IMG/VR virus record: IMGVR_UViG_3300048011_000479
Coordinates: 1 to 61,702 of that record
DNA: 61,702 nt
From: a virus
Strand: one strand, 5' to 3'
The position numbers and the translations under genes are program-made. Shown here piece after piece: positions 39,570 through 48,216 of this stretch. Below the pieces are notes generated by a model. It saw only the letters and a program-made list of their open reading frames with translations. It was not told the origin of the DNA and searched no databases. Positions within the stretch are counted from its first letter, which is position 1. The number at the start of each line of letters is the position of its first letter.

Positions 39570-42428
39570 TTACCCGGCGCCGCCGCTTCGTGAATTTCTT
39601 TTATCAATTCTTCTTTGATATGCTTCGCTATATGTCTTACCTTCTGGCAGTTCACGCGGCGTTTTTGTTAACGAAGTTGAATCTCTTTTCTTAAATTCTG
39701 GTTCAGGTTTACGTGTGAAAGTTCGTTCTTTGCGTTCTGGTAATTCGATAGCATCATACTCTTCGTCCGATAATTCGGTTTCAGAAGTTGGCGCAAAGAA
39801 AGGATCTTCGTTTGGATCGTAATTTTCTGGAGCTACTTCAGAAGGCGGTGATGCTGCTGGCGGTGGCGTTGTAGTAGTTGTAGTTTCTGTACTACTAGTT
39901 GTCGTAGTTTCTGTACTTTCAGTTGTTGTAGTTTCAGTTGTTGTACTTGTTTCTGTGCTAGTTGTTTCTTCTGCATCAGGATCAACTCTGTTACCTGCTT
40001 CGATATTTGTACCTGCTGGTTCTGTTGTAATACTTGCTACTGGCGTTAAGTCTCCAGTGATAATTTTACTTGCAAAACCTCTACCAAGTCCAATACGATT
40101 GTTTGTTTCTGCACCGCCTTGATTAGCGTAGCCAACTGCTACACGGAATTGCTCGCCAAGTGTGCCAAAGTTAGCACTATCCCAACTAACAGATTTTGAC
40201 TGAATGTATGCACACGCAATTCTTACTGCAATTTCCGGATCGTTAACTAAGTCAGGATTTTCAACAATTTCAGGGTGTCCTGCTTTAGGTCCGTAACGTT
40301 GGTAGTTTTCTTTAAATGTTAACTGTATAAGCCCTCTACCACGATACTTATAACCTTCATTTTGTGCATTTCCATAACGTCCGCCATACATTGTATTAGC
40401 AATTGCTGCAGGACCTGCTGCAACTAGCTCGTTAGCAAACGCTAAACTTCTAACCCGAGATGGAAATACTCTGCGCAGTGTAGCAGCTCTATAATTTAAG
40501 TTTTCGCTTCTTGGTTTAAATCCGCACTCTGCTTGTATCTGTGCCATTGCCATACCAAGTGCTTCTGCATTACCCGGAGTTTCTCCAGGTGCAAGCCTGT
40601 TTGGATCTGCTGTTTTAAGTGCGTTTGCAGGATCAAGACCAATTTTCTTTATAAGTTCGCCTAAGAAGAATTGTTGTAATAGTGTAACTTCAACAGGCTT
40701 AGCAGGTTGATCGCCTGCGGGTCCTACTTCTCCTGGAACAACTCTCTGCGGACCATTTAAGTTTGCTGCTGATACTGTTGCACCAGTTGCTGCACCTGCA
40801 CCTGCTAAGTCGGCATCGCTGCCAAGTTGTGGAGTTGTCTCTCTTAGTGCAGGACTTGGATTTGGTGCTGCTTGGGTATATTGTGGTGTAAATGTTCCAG
40901 GGTCTAAATGTTCGTGTGCATTCCACGGCTCGTGTACTGGTACACGCACAGGCCAAAGCGCCGGGGCTGCTACTGCTGCTGTTGCGGCTGTGCCTGCACT
41001 TGCTGCTCCTGTGGCTGCTGGACCGTTCATATGAATATTTGTACCTGTTTCTAAAATGTCGCCGCCTGCTGCAATTTCTGTATTTGCTCCACTTGTTAAG
41101 TAATTGTATCCGCCGGTATTTAAATCTAAATTTGCTTGTGTATCTTTTCTATCGCCAGTTGTGTTAATATCAAGTGTTGCTTGGCTTGTAATACTATGAG
41201 GTCCAGTTACGAGTAAATTATTATCAGCACCAACAAATATTTTTTGTGTTGCGCCAACATAAACATCGTGATTGGATCCAACATCTAGTTTATGATCTAC
41301 ACCTACTTTAACGTCACTGTTATTTGACGCTGTAAGTTTATAATCTCTACCGGAATTAAGATTGATATCTCGAGCAGCAGTCATGTTAATATCTCTATCA
41401 GCACTTATATTAAGGTCAACATTTGTTCTAATGCTAATGCTATCTTGTGCATAGATATCAATTTTTCCATTACCTGTCATTTCAATCCAAGAAGTACCAT
41501 TGGCATTTCCAATGTAAATTAAGTCTTCTGAATTATGCATTAACAACTGATGTCCGGTACGTGTCCTAAAGCGCATTAACTCGCCCTTAGGAACAGTAGG
41601 TATTCCTGTTGTTGCATCAGGAGTATCTACTAAATTTGTATACTCTTTAGGACCTTGCGTTGCAAAACTATTGCGTATTTCGCGCTCGTCGCCGTCGTCC
41701 ATTACAATACTAGAGCCGCCGAGTACACTAGAAAAACTTTGTGTTCTTGAATTTGAATCGCCGATGTTTGCTTTAGGAGCGCCATCTCGCTTGTCTCTAG
41801 GTCCAGGTGTACTTACTCCGTAAATATGCGAAGGTGTTTCCCTACGACTAGAATGATTTCCTGGGCCTCGTATAGGATCGTCAACTAACCCCTGTTTTGC
41901 TAAAATTGTATAAAAATCAGTATTAATTGGCTTTATGTACTTTGTAGGATCGTTACCCATTCCAGTTGCTGTTCGCTTATTAAATTCGCCAACTGGTAAC
42001 GGCCTACCTTGTGTTTGATTATTATACTCACTCCCCGACCACGGATCTGGAGTCATCCAGTTCATGTATGTATCGTGAACACATCCTATCCAATATCCTC
42101 TTGCAATATTGCCTTCGGCAAACATAACAAGAACTTTAGTGCCTGGACTAGGAGGAACAAACCACATACCGTAACTTTTTTGCGTTCCTTGAAACGTATC
42201 TTCGGCTGTATTTCCGTTAATTGGTGTTTGTCCTGCAAAAGGACTCATATATTTTACTGTAACAATTTGTCCAGATCTTTCTGGTTGATTTCCGCCTTCA
42301 CTATTTTTCAATAGTTCAACAGTTAGTCCGCCCATTTTTTTAGGATCAAGATGAGATACAACTAATGCCTCATACGGACCTGGGTTAGTTACTAATTTTT
42401 GATTACCTGGACGACTATCTACTGCCAT
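39570..42428 (-). CDS. 5: Baseplate hub spike gp5-like with C-terminal GH19 lysozyme domain
   Basis: The 952-aa product begins with an OB-fold region (residues ~10-130; PYEALVVSHLDPKKMGGL, WFVPPSPGTKVLVMF), has spike beta-helix repeats at about 320-430 (ISADRDINMTAARDINLNSG, VGVDHKLDVGSNHDVYVG), and then a glycoside hydrolase 19-type domain at about 590-790: AECGFKPRSENLNY near 633 and YRGRGLIQLT near 690. In T4 gp5 the lysozyme is a different fold placed between OB and spike domains; here a GH19 domain follows the spike. A Thr/Ser/Glu linker (818-850) and a charged tail end the protein. It cuts peptidoglycan during injection, by family inference. Late virion gene. Confidence 0.9.
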   Translation of the reverse strand: MAVDSRPGNQKLVTNPGPYEALVVSHLDPKKMGGLTVELLKNSEGGNQPERSGQIVTVKYMSPFAGQTPINGNTAEDTFQGTQKSYGMWFVPPSPGTKVLVMFAEGNIARGYWIGCVHDTYMNWMTPDPWSGSEYNNQTQGRPLPVGEFNKRTATGMGNDPTKYIKPINTDFYTILAKQGLVDDPIRGPGNHSSRRETPSHIYGVSTPGPRDKRDGAPKANIGDSNSRTQSFSSVLGGSSIVMDDGDEREIRNSFATQGPKEYTNLVDTPDATTGIPTVPKGELMRFRTRTGHQLLMHNSEDLIYIGNANGTSWIEMTGNGKIDIYAQDSISIRTNVDLNISADRDINMTAARDINLNSGRDYKLTASNNSDVKVGVDHKLDVGSNHDVYVGATQKIFVGADNNLLVTGPHSITSQATLDINTTGDRKDTQANLDLNTGGYNYLTSGANTEIAAGGDILETGTNIHMNGPAATGAASAGTAATAAVAAPALWPVRVPVHEPWNAHEHLDPGTFTPQYTQAAPNPSPALRETTPQLGSDADLAGAGAATGATVSAANLNGPQRVVPGEVGPAGDQPAKPVEVTLLQQFFLGELIKKIGLDPANALKTADPNRLAPGETPGNAEALGMAMAQIQAECGFKPRSENLNYRAATLRRVFPSRVRSLAFANELVAAGPAAIANTMYGGRYGNAQNEGYKYRGRGLIQLTFKENYQRYGPKAGHPEIVENPDLVNDPEIAVRIACAYIQSKSVSWDSANFGTLGEQFRVAVGYANQGGAETNNRIGLGRGFASKIITGDLTPVASITTEPAGTNIEAGNRVDPDAEETTSTETSTTTETTTTESTETTTTSSTETTTTTTPPPAASPPSEVAPENYDPNEDPFFAPTSETELSDEEYDAIELPERKERTFTRKPEPEFKKRDSTSLTKTPRELPEGKTYSEAYQRRIDKRNSRSGGAG

Positions 42429-42437
42429 TTAAAATTC

Positions 42438-45074
42438 CTATCTCTCAAATCCCCATACATCTACAGCACCTCGGTCAACCGGAGTAGGTGCCGGAGTAGG
42501 TGCCGGAGTAGGTGCCGGAGTTGTTTCTGTTGTAGTTGATCCTGTAGCGGTTGCAGGCGTTGCACCGCTTCCTCCAGAATTAGCAGCTGGTGGCGATGTT
42601 TGATCTCCTCTCGGATCGTTTGCATCAGGATTTGATGTTGTTGCCGGTGGTGGATTTTGTGTTCCTGATTGTGACTCGGTTGCCGGTGTATCTGTTACTG
42701 CATTATTATCATTTTGCGATCCTTCAACTCCAGTATCAGAAGTTTGATTTGGACGTCTAATTAATTTTAAAATTTGTGTAAATTTGCCGCCTGACAAAGA
42801 ATTTTTTACAGTATTAACTTTATATAACCCACCAAATGCATTTACTGGTACAGTATCGCCAGTGCCGTTTAATCCGGTTGGGAAAATCATATCACCGCCT
42901 TGTGTCGGGTAATCAATAGGAGTTCTAAAATTAACATTAACTTCAACTTCGCCTCTTTGATAATCCATTGTGCCGTCTGCTGTATAAGCAGGATCTCCTG
43001 ATGGTGGTGAACTATAATTTCCTTGGCCGCTATCTGCTAGATAATACGGATCTCCTAATATAGTTAAATCCATTGTAACCAAATCAACATTGTTATTTAC
43101 AATAGCTTCATTAAACATTCTTGCAACCTGAACTTTTGGACTGTCGGCATCGCCGCCGCCTCCTTGCCCTGTTGTAACTGCATTTGCAACTTCTGTAACA
43201 TTAGGATTACCTGTTAAACTTACTACTCCTGCTGCACCTTCTGATTGTGTAAAATTAGGATCGTTAGCATTATTTGTGCTGTCTCTAGTTTGTGTTTGTG
43301 CTGTTCCTGAAGAGTTTATTCCTGAACTAACTGCTTTAAAGAACGCATTATTAAAGTTAATTTCAAAGTCTATAATATCATCGTTTTGTCCAGTATAGAT
43401 ATAATCATACTGTTTTGCTGCTTGCGCTTTTCTTTTTTCAATTCCTACCGATGGCTGTGTTGCATTAGAAAATACGCTCGAGTGTACTAAGTATGGAACT
43501 ACTGCGTAAACATAAATTTTTGGATTTTGTCCGCTAACACTTCTTACTTGTTCATCAGACACTAAGAACGTTTGGGTATGTATTCTAAACCAAGGAATCA
43601 TACCATTAGAGTCTGGTTTAATTTCTGTTGCTGCTTTTTGTCCGTATGTACTTAGGATTACAATTTCTTCAATCATCTGTTCAATTGTAGTTCCGGTTTG
43701 GAACTGAAACGTTCTAAAATCATTTGAAATTTGAACATTATCAGAAACATACACATCTTTTTCATTTTTAACATATGCTTCTTGTCCAAAGGGTTGTGCC
43801 CCTCCGGTAGCCATACTTTCTACAATAGATGATTTTCCTATATCGTTCAATAATTCAGAACTATCAGCTATTCTTCTAACCTGTCTAGAAACTGAACTGT
43901 TAGAAAATAACTGTTGATACTGTCGAAAGTTTACATCTAAATCAGCTTGTGCTTGAGGCGGCAAATTTGAAAATTGTGTATTTCCAGGACTTATTCTAGC
44001 ATAATAATCTTGAATTGTCATTGCTGCTAAATCACCAGATCCGTCATCGTTGTTACTTAATCCTAAACTTGAACTAAGTTCCTTAGGAAACATAATTACG
44101 TATTCGTCTTTGTTAATTGCGCCAGCACCGTCTGCTATCGCTTTTTCTCTAATTCTTTGATTTAATATATTTGTTAAACTTAAAGGACCAGTTTGTAACA
44201 ATTCTGTAACAGTGTTACCTGTAATTTTTATATCTGTTCTAGAAGATTGTGCAGACGACGATAGTGAATTTTCATTCCAGGCGTGTGCTCTAATATTGTA
44301 TCTGCTGCCGCCACCGCTTACATCAAAATCAACTTTGTTAAGACTGATAGGAAATACTCGTCTACCTAGTTGAGAGTTTGAAACTCTGCCGTCGTCGTCA
44401 TAACCAACAAATTCTATTATTAGTGCATACGGCGCTTTTAAGTAATCTGCATGTCCTGCGTTATTTGCTGCTATCATTAGTGTTTGTAAAAATAGACCCA
44501 TACTATATGGTTCCATAACTGTAAAACTAGAAATAGTAGCATTAGATGTACGTGTTTGTGTAGTTGGTGCAATAACAGTATCCATTTCAATTTCGTCAAT
44601 GAAGTATTCTAATTGTGCATTTGAACTTTCAAATGCTGTCATTGCTTTTCCAGGGGCGCCGCCACCTGAACGTAGTACTGTTACTTGTGGGCTTCTTGCC
44701 CTATATGTAGAATCTGGAAAGTTAATTTCGTTAACTGTTAGACATGCTAATGTTACAACGTAATTGTAACTAGCATACGATTTTAAAATATTTTCAGTTG
44801 CACCAATTGGCCCGGATGCTGCTTCAGGACCTCTTCCGGGCGGGAATGCTGTTGGCGGTTTTGGTTTTAGGTCTTTAAATGCTTGTGAAACTGATTCTGC
44901 TGCTGCTCCGACAGGATTTTCTCCTGTAAGAACTTGTATAGAGTTATCAACTTTGTTTTGGATTTGATTTTTAAGATTTTCAGCTTGTTGAGAAGCGTCA
45001 TTAAGAAGATCGGTGCCAAAGCCTTTGGCTCTATCTAAACTTCGTTGAACAATGTTTGTAGGTCTAATTGCCAT
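42438..45074 (-). CDS. Baseplate hub-like virion protein (878 aa)
   Basis: The 878-aa protein lies between gp53 and gp5. Its region near residues 770-800 (GGLYKVNTVKNSLSGGKFTQ, then LKLIRRP) matches the closing motif of many tail-hub proteins of the gp27/gpD type. The N-terminal 80 residues are helical and charged, and the C-terminal ~90 are Thr/Pro/Gly-rich, with PAPTPAPTP repeats before a final DVWGFER. The hub trimer that carries the gp5 spike is the likely role, so it may replace T4 gp27, but overall similarity is not established by eye. The DNA behind the Pro/Thr repeats is a 12-bp tandem repeat near 42481-42521. Confidence 0.65.
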   Translation of the reverse strand: MAIRPTNIVQRSLDRAKGFGTDLLNDASQQAENLKNQIQNKVDNSIQVLTGENPVGAAAESVSQAFKDLKPKPPTAFPPGRGPEAASGPIGATENILKSYASYNYVVTLACLTVNEINFPDSTYRARSPQVTVLRSGGGAPGKAMTAFESSNAQLEYFIDEIEMDTVIAPTTQTRTSNATISSFTVMEPYSMGLFLQTLMIAANNAGHADYLKAPYALIIEFVGYDDDGRVSNSQLGRRVFPISLNKVDFDVSGGGSRYNIRAHAWNENSLSSSAQSSRTDIKITGNTVTELLQTGPLSLTNILNQRIREKAIADGAGAINKDEYVIMFPKELSSSLGLSNNDDGSGDLAAMTIQDYYARISPGNTQFSNLPPQAQADLDVNFRQYQQLFSNSSVSRQVRRIADSSELLNDIGKSSIVESMATGGAQPFGQEAYVKNEKDVYVSDNVQISNDFRTFQFQTGTTIEQMIEEIVILSTYGQKAATEIKPDSNGMIPWFRIHTQTFLVSDEQVRSVSGQNPKIYVYAVVPYLVHSSVFSNATQPSVGIEKRKAQAAKQYDYIYTGQNDDIIDFEINFNNAFFKAVSSGINSSGTAQTQTRDSTNNANDPNFTQSEGAAGVVSLTGNPNVTEVANAVTTGQGGGGDADSPKVQVARMFNEAIVNNNVDLVTMDLTILGDPYYLADSGQGNYSSPPSGDPAYTADGTMDYQRGEVEVNVNFRTPIDYPTQGGDMIFPTGLNGTGDTVPVNAFGGLYKVNTVKNSLSGGKFTQILKLIRRPNQTSDTGVEGSQNDNNAVTDTPATESQSGTQNPPPATTSNPDANDPRGDQTSPPAANSGGSGATPATATGSTTTETTPAPTPAPTPAPTPVDRGAVDVWGFER
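42481..42521 (-). repeat. 12-bp tandem repeat coding PAPT repeats
   Basis: Three copies of a 12-base unit (GGTGCCGGAGTA on the plus strand) in a row code for the TPAPTPAPTPAP tail of the hub-like protein. This is a slippage-prone stretch near its C-terminus. Confidence 0.85.
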
Positions 45075-45077
45075 TTA

Positions 45078-45380
45078 TTAGTATCCTAAAAACTTTTGTA
45101 GTTGATCTTCTCTTGGTAGGAAAATTTTAATTCCTGCTTCTAAATCAAAAACAGGGTCTTTTAGTACATCCATGTTTCTTTGTGCAAACACCCACCAAAG
45201 TTTAGGTGTTCCGTAAACTGAGAATGCTAACAAATCCGGACGATGTGTAAACTGTGGTTGCACTTCATATAGTACATCGTCGTCGCTTTTAGGTATTGGA
45301 CGTATTCTTAGAACATCTAAGTATTGTCTATTAACAACTTTTGTAGATCCCCAAGGACTAATTGGTCCGTATGTTGCCAT
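45078..45380 (-). CDS. 53: Baseplate wedge protein gp53-like
   Basis: The 100-aa protein matches the gp53 family seen in T4-like phages: THRPDLLAFSVYGTPKLWWVFAQ followed by NMDVLKDPVFDLEAGIKIFLP, a LysM-like pattern. It is much shorter than T4 gp53 (about 196 aa), so only the conserved core is present. gp53 binds gp25 and gp6 in the wedge. Its start overlaps the gp48-like stop by one base, and GGAGG precedes it. Three bases separate it from the hub-like gene. Confidence 0.85.
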   Translation of the reverse strand: MATYGPISPWGSTKVVNRQYLDVLRIRPIPKSDDDVLYEVQPQFTHRPDLLAFSVYGTPKLWWVFAQRNMDVLKDPVFDLEAGIKIFLPREDQLQKFLGY

Positions 45381-46222
45381 TAGATAAATCCTCCGTTATC
45401 TAAGTAGTCTCCTTTGACAAAACTATCTAAGCTAAACTGTGAAGTTCTTGCACGTGAGTAAACTGGTTGTACTGTTATCATTACTTGACTTTGTACCGGA
45501 GCCCATCCTTCATAAAATCCTTCTACTGATGTTCCTGCATTAATTTTCGAAACTTCGCCATCGACCTGTGTTTTAATATAATCTACGTCAGCTGGCAAAT
45601 CAACACTGAATGTTTTAACAATTACAGGTACGTTTGGAAATACAAAGTCTCCGTACCCATTTAAAAATATTAACGGAGGTGGAGCACCTGCGTTTGTACT
45701 TTGTCCATATGCCATTTTAGTTATGCTTCTTAAATAGTGAAGTGCTGCTGCCCAGTATTGTGCATCTACTGCATTTTCACAGAAAAAATCACCTGTAATA
45801 ACAATATCGTCAATTTGACTATTCTGATAAGCAGGAAAAGGATAATTACTATGAGTCGGCTGCATTGCATCATAGTTAGCTGAATGTTGAATTAATATAG
45901 TAGGAGTATAAGGAAACACTAAGCCATTTGTTTCATCTAAAGGTTTTAGTATTCCAGTTTTGTCCATTGTCGAAGGAAGACTTAATCGCACACGCCAATC
46001 GTTGTCAGCACCTTTAACTTTAGCTGCAACTGCGTTATTTAAACTAGGTTGTGATGACGGACCGCCTAGCAAAGATTTTAAAATACTTGCTGCGCCGCCG
46101 CCTAATGCATTTTCAAGTGCATTGCCAATAAGATTGTTTCCAAATGATTTAGCTTTACCTTCAAGATCACTTGCAAAGTTTTTTACATTTGACTGGACGA
46201 CACTTCCTATTTTATCTAACAT
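45380..46222 (-). CDS. Tail-tube cap-like baseplate protein (gp48-like)
   Basis: The 280-aa product starts with a helical segment and a short glycine/alanine stretch (NALENALGGGAASILKSLLGG), then a tube-like beta domain: DWRVRLSLPSTMDKTG, FPYTPTILIQHSANY, ITGDFFCENAVDAQYW and PPLIFLNGYGDFVFPNVPVIVKTF. Position as first gene of the baseplate operon, before gp53, and the tube-protein-like strands point to the gp48/gp54 cap that joins baseplate to tail tube. gp48 rather than gp54 is a tentative choice. AGGAG precedes the ATG, and a weak late box (ACTAAATA) lies at 46243-46250. Confidence 0.65.
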   Translation of the reverse strand: MLDKIGSVVQSNVKNFASDLEGKAKSFGNNLIGNALENALGGGAASILKSLLGGPSSQPSLNNAVAAKVKGADNDWRVRLSLPSTMDKTGILKPLDETNGLVFPYTPTILIQHSANYDAMQPTHSNYPFPAYQNSQIDDIVITGDFFCENAVDAQYWAAALHYLRSITKMAYGQSTNAGAPPPLIFLNGYGDFVFPNVPVIVKTFSVDLPADVDYIKTQVDGEVSKINAGTSVEGFYEGWAPVQSQVMITVQPVYSRARTSQFSLDSFVKGDYLDNGGFI

Positions 46223-46242
46223 AATTTTGCTCCTATATACAT

Positions 46243-46250
46243 TATTTAGT
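46243..46250 (-). promoter_or_regulatory. Possible weak late promoter box (ACTAAATA, minus strand)
   Basis: ACTAAATA matches the late consensus at six of eight bases and lies 20 bases before the gp48-like start. It shares its last base with the -35 of the divergent gp55 promoter. It is the only late-like box before the baseplate operon. Confidence 0.35.
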
Positions 46251-46278
46251 TGACAAAATTATGTACGTAGTTTATAAT
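46250..46278 (+). promoter_or_regulatory. Consensus sigma70-type promoter upstream of gp55
   Basis: TTGACA at 46250-46255, 17-base spacer, TATAAT at 46273-46278: a perfect sigma70 consensus in both boxes. It drives the late sigma factor gene starting at 46302. Confidence 0.93.
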
Positions 46279-46301
46279 AGAGTAATAACCTGGAGAATTT
46301 A

Positions 46302-47150
46302 ATGCGAAAAGTAAATTACCTTAACAATAAGGACATGCTAAAACAGATACACAAGTCAAAAAGTGGTTTTTGTAGCTTTGTAGAAGCTGATTACAACCAA
46401 TATGACATTATCTTAACTGATATTGACAAAATTAACATACGTACCATTGCAGAAGCAAAAAGAAATAAAGCAAAAAGACTAACACTAGCTGATTTTGAAG
46501 CACGTAAAGCTGCTGGAGAGAAAGTAAAGCAAGCAGAATGTGAAGTAGATTACAAGAAAATGAAGAAAGAAGAACTAATCTTTCGAATTATGACATTTGA
46601 TCATATTCCAGAAGAGCCAGGTCGTAAAAAGAATCCAAAGACAGTAGCTGACACTAGGGTAAAATTAAATTTTCCTCCATTTCAACACTACAAGTTTAAC
46701 GATGACGGAGAACTAGTTTGTGTAGGGAAAAGTCACTGGGTTGGAGGTATGGAGAACGGACATTTTAGTCAAAGTCATGCTCGAGCAAACAACGAACTTG
46801 CTCGCATGTGGATGAAGCTAGTTGATCGTTATGCTACTCGAGGAAATGTACGTGGTTACACTTACAATGACGAAATGAAAGGGCAAGCAATACTACAACT
46901 GTCACAGATTGGTTTGCAATTTGACGAATCAAAGTCTAATAATCCTTTCGCTTATTATACTGCGGCAGTTACTAACTCGTTTGTACGTGTTATCAACCTT
47001 GAAAAACGCAATCAAAACATTCGAGACGATATTCTTGAAATGAATGAAATGAATCCAAGTTATACTAGACAGCATAATGCAGAGTGGGAAGCAAGTGTAA
47101 AAAGAGAAACTGCTAAAATTAATGCAGAAAAAGCTGCCAAAAATAGTTGA
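46302..47150 (+). CDS. 55: Late-transcription sigma factor gp55
   Basis: The 282-aa protein resembles the gp55 late sigma factors of T4-like phages. Its key region is NPFAYYTAAVTNSFVRVINL with EKRNQNIRDDIL following (about residues 212-245), the sigma region 2-like part that reads the TATAAATA box. The family is small (T4 gp55, 185 aa); this one has about 100 extra residues, mostly a charged N-terminal region with FPPFQHYKF and a GHFSQSHARANNELARMWMKLV segment. It directs host RNA polymerase to late promoters. It has a perfect-consensus early promoter, and the next promoter begins inside its stop codon. Confidence 0.88.
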   Translation: MRKVNYLNNKDMLKQIHKSKSGFCSFVEADYNQYDIILTDIDKINIRTIAEAKRNKAKRLTLADFEARKAAGEKVKQAECEVDYKKMKKEELIFRIMTFDHIPEEPGRKKNPKTVADTRVKLNFPPFQHYKFNDDGELVCVGKSHWVGGMENGHFSQSHARANNELARMWMKLVDRYATRGNVRGYTYNDEMKGQAILQLSQIGLQFDESKSNNPFAYYTAAVTNSFVRVINLEKRNQNIRDDILEMNEMNPSYTRQHNAEWEASVKRETAKINAEKAAKNS

Positions 47151-47175
47151 CTTTGTTAGTAAATGAACGTATACT
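47147..47175 (+). promoter_or_regulatory. Sigma70-type promoter upstream of gp47
   Basis: TTGACT at 47147-47152 overlaps the gp55 stop codon. After a 17-base spacer, TATACT lies at 47170-47175 with G before it. Confidence 0.88.
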
Positions 47176-47205
47176 AACATAACATAATAGTAGAGGATTT
47201 ATATT

Positions 47206-48216
47206 TTGTTTAAAAAAGCGGCTGTCTTTACAGACATACACTTTGGCTTAAAAGGCAACAGTAAGGTACACAACAACGATTGCGAAGAATTTATCGATTG
47301 GTACATTGAGCAAGCAAAAGCTAACGGTTGCGAAACTGGTATCTTCTGCGGCGACTGGCATCACAACAGAAATAGTTTAAATCTAACAACTATGGATGCT
47401 ACAATCCGTAGTTTAGAAAAATTAGGTGCTGCGTTTGATAAGTTTTACATGTTTGTTGGTAACCACGACTTGTACTACAAAGACAAACGTGACGTAAGTT
47501 CTACTATTTTTGGCAAACACATTGAAGGTATTACGTTTGTAGACGAAATATACGAAGAAGAGGATGTTGCACTAGTTCCGTGGCTTGTAGGCGAAGAATG
47601 GAAGAAGATTGAAAAGATTAAAGCCAAATACATGTTTGGGCACTTCGAACTTCCTAGTTTTTATATGAACGCTATGGTGCAAATGCCGGATCACGGTGAC
47701 TTGCGTCCAAGTCATTTTGCCAATCAAGACTATGTGTTTAGTGGACACTTCCACAAACGTCAAGTACAAGGTAAAATTCATTACATTGGTAATGCATTTC
47801 CTCACAACTATGCAGATGCAGGCGATGACGAACGCGGCATGATGATACTTGATAGAGAAAACGGCAAGGAACCAGAATATATCAACTGGTGGAACTGTCC
47901 TAAGTATCGTACAACTACGCTGAGTAAACTACTAGACCCTGAAGCAAACATTATTAAACCTAAAATGTACTTGCGTGTTACTATTGATGTTCCGATTAGT
48001 TATGAAGAAGCACAATTTATTAAAGAGACATATATTAGTACACATGACTGTCGTGAAATAACACTAATACCACAGAAACAAATTGAAGAAATTACAACAG
48101 ACTTAGACATTTCAACATTTGAAAGTGTTGACGAAATCGTATCTAAAGAAATTACTGCAATTGATAGTGAAAACTTCAATAAGAAAATGCTATTGGACAT
48201 ATATAACGACCTATGA
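47206..48216 (+). CDS. 47: Recombination endonuclease subunit gp47 (Mre11/SbcD-like)
   Basis: The 336-aa protein has the Mre11 phosphodiesterase motifs in order: TDIHFG (9-14), CGDWHH, VGNHDLYY and SGHFHK with later His contacts. With gp46 it forms the nuclease that resects DNA ends for recombination-dependent replication, and in T4 it also contributes to host DNA breakdown. The start is an unusual TTG at 47206, chosen because AGAGGA at 47192-47197 fits it and no ATG lies before the DIH motif. It overlaps gp46 by 4 nt (ATGA). It follows gp55 but has its own promoter. Confidence 0.95.
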   Translation: MFKKAAVFTDIHFGLKGNSKVHNNDCEEFIDWYIEQAKANGCETGIFCGDWHHNRNSLNLTTMDATIRSLEKLGAAFDKFYMFVGNHDLYYKDKRDVSSTIFGKHIEGITFVDEIYEEEDVALVPWLVGEEWKKIEKIKAKYMFGHFELPSFYMNAMVQMPDHGDLRPSHFANQDYVFSGHFHKRQVQGKIHYIGNAFPHNYADAGDDERGMMILDRENGKEPEYINWWNCPKYRTTTLSKLLDPEANIIKPKMYLRVTIDVPISYEEAQFIKETYISTHDCREITLIPQKQIEEITTDLDISTFESVDEIVSKEITAIDSENFNKKMLLDIYNDL

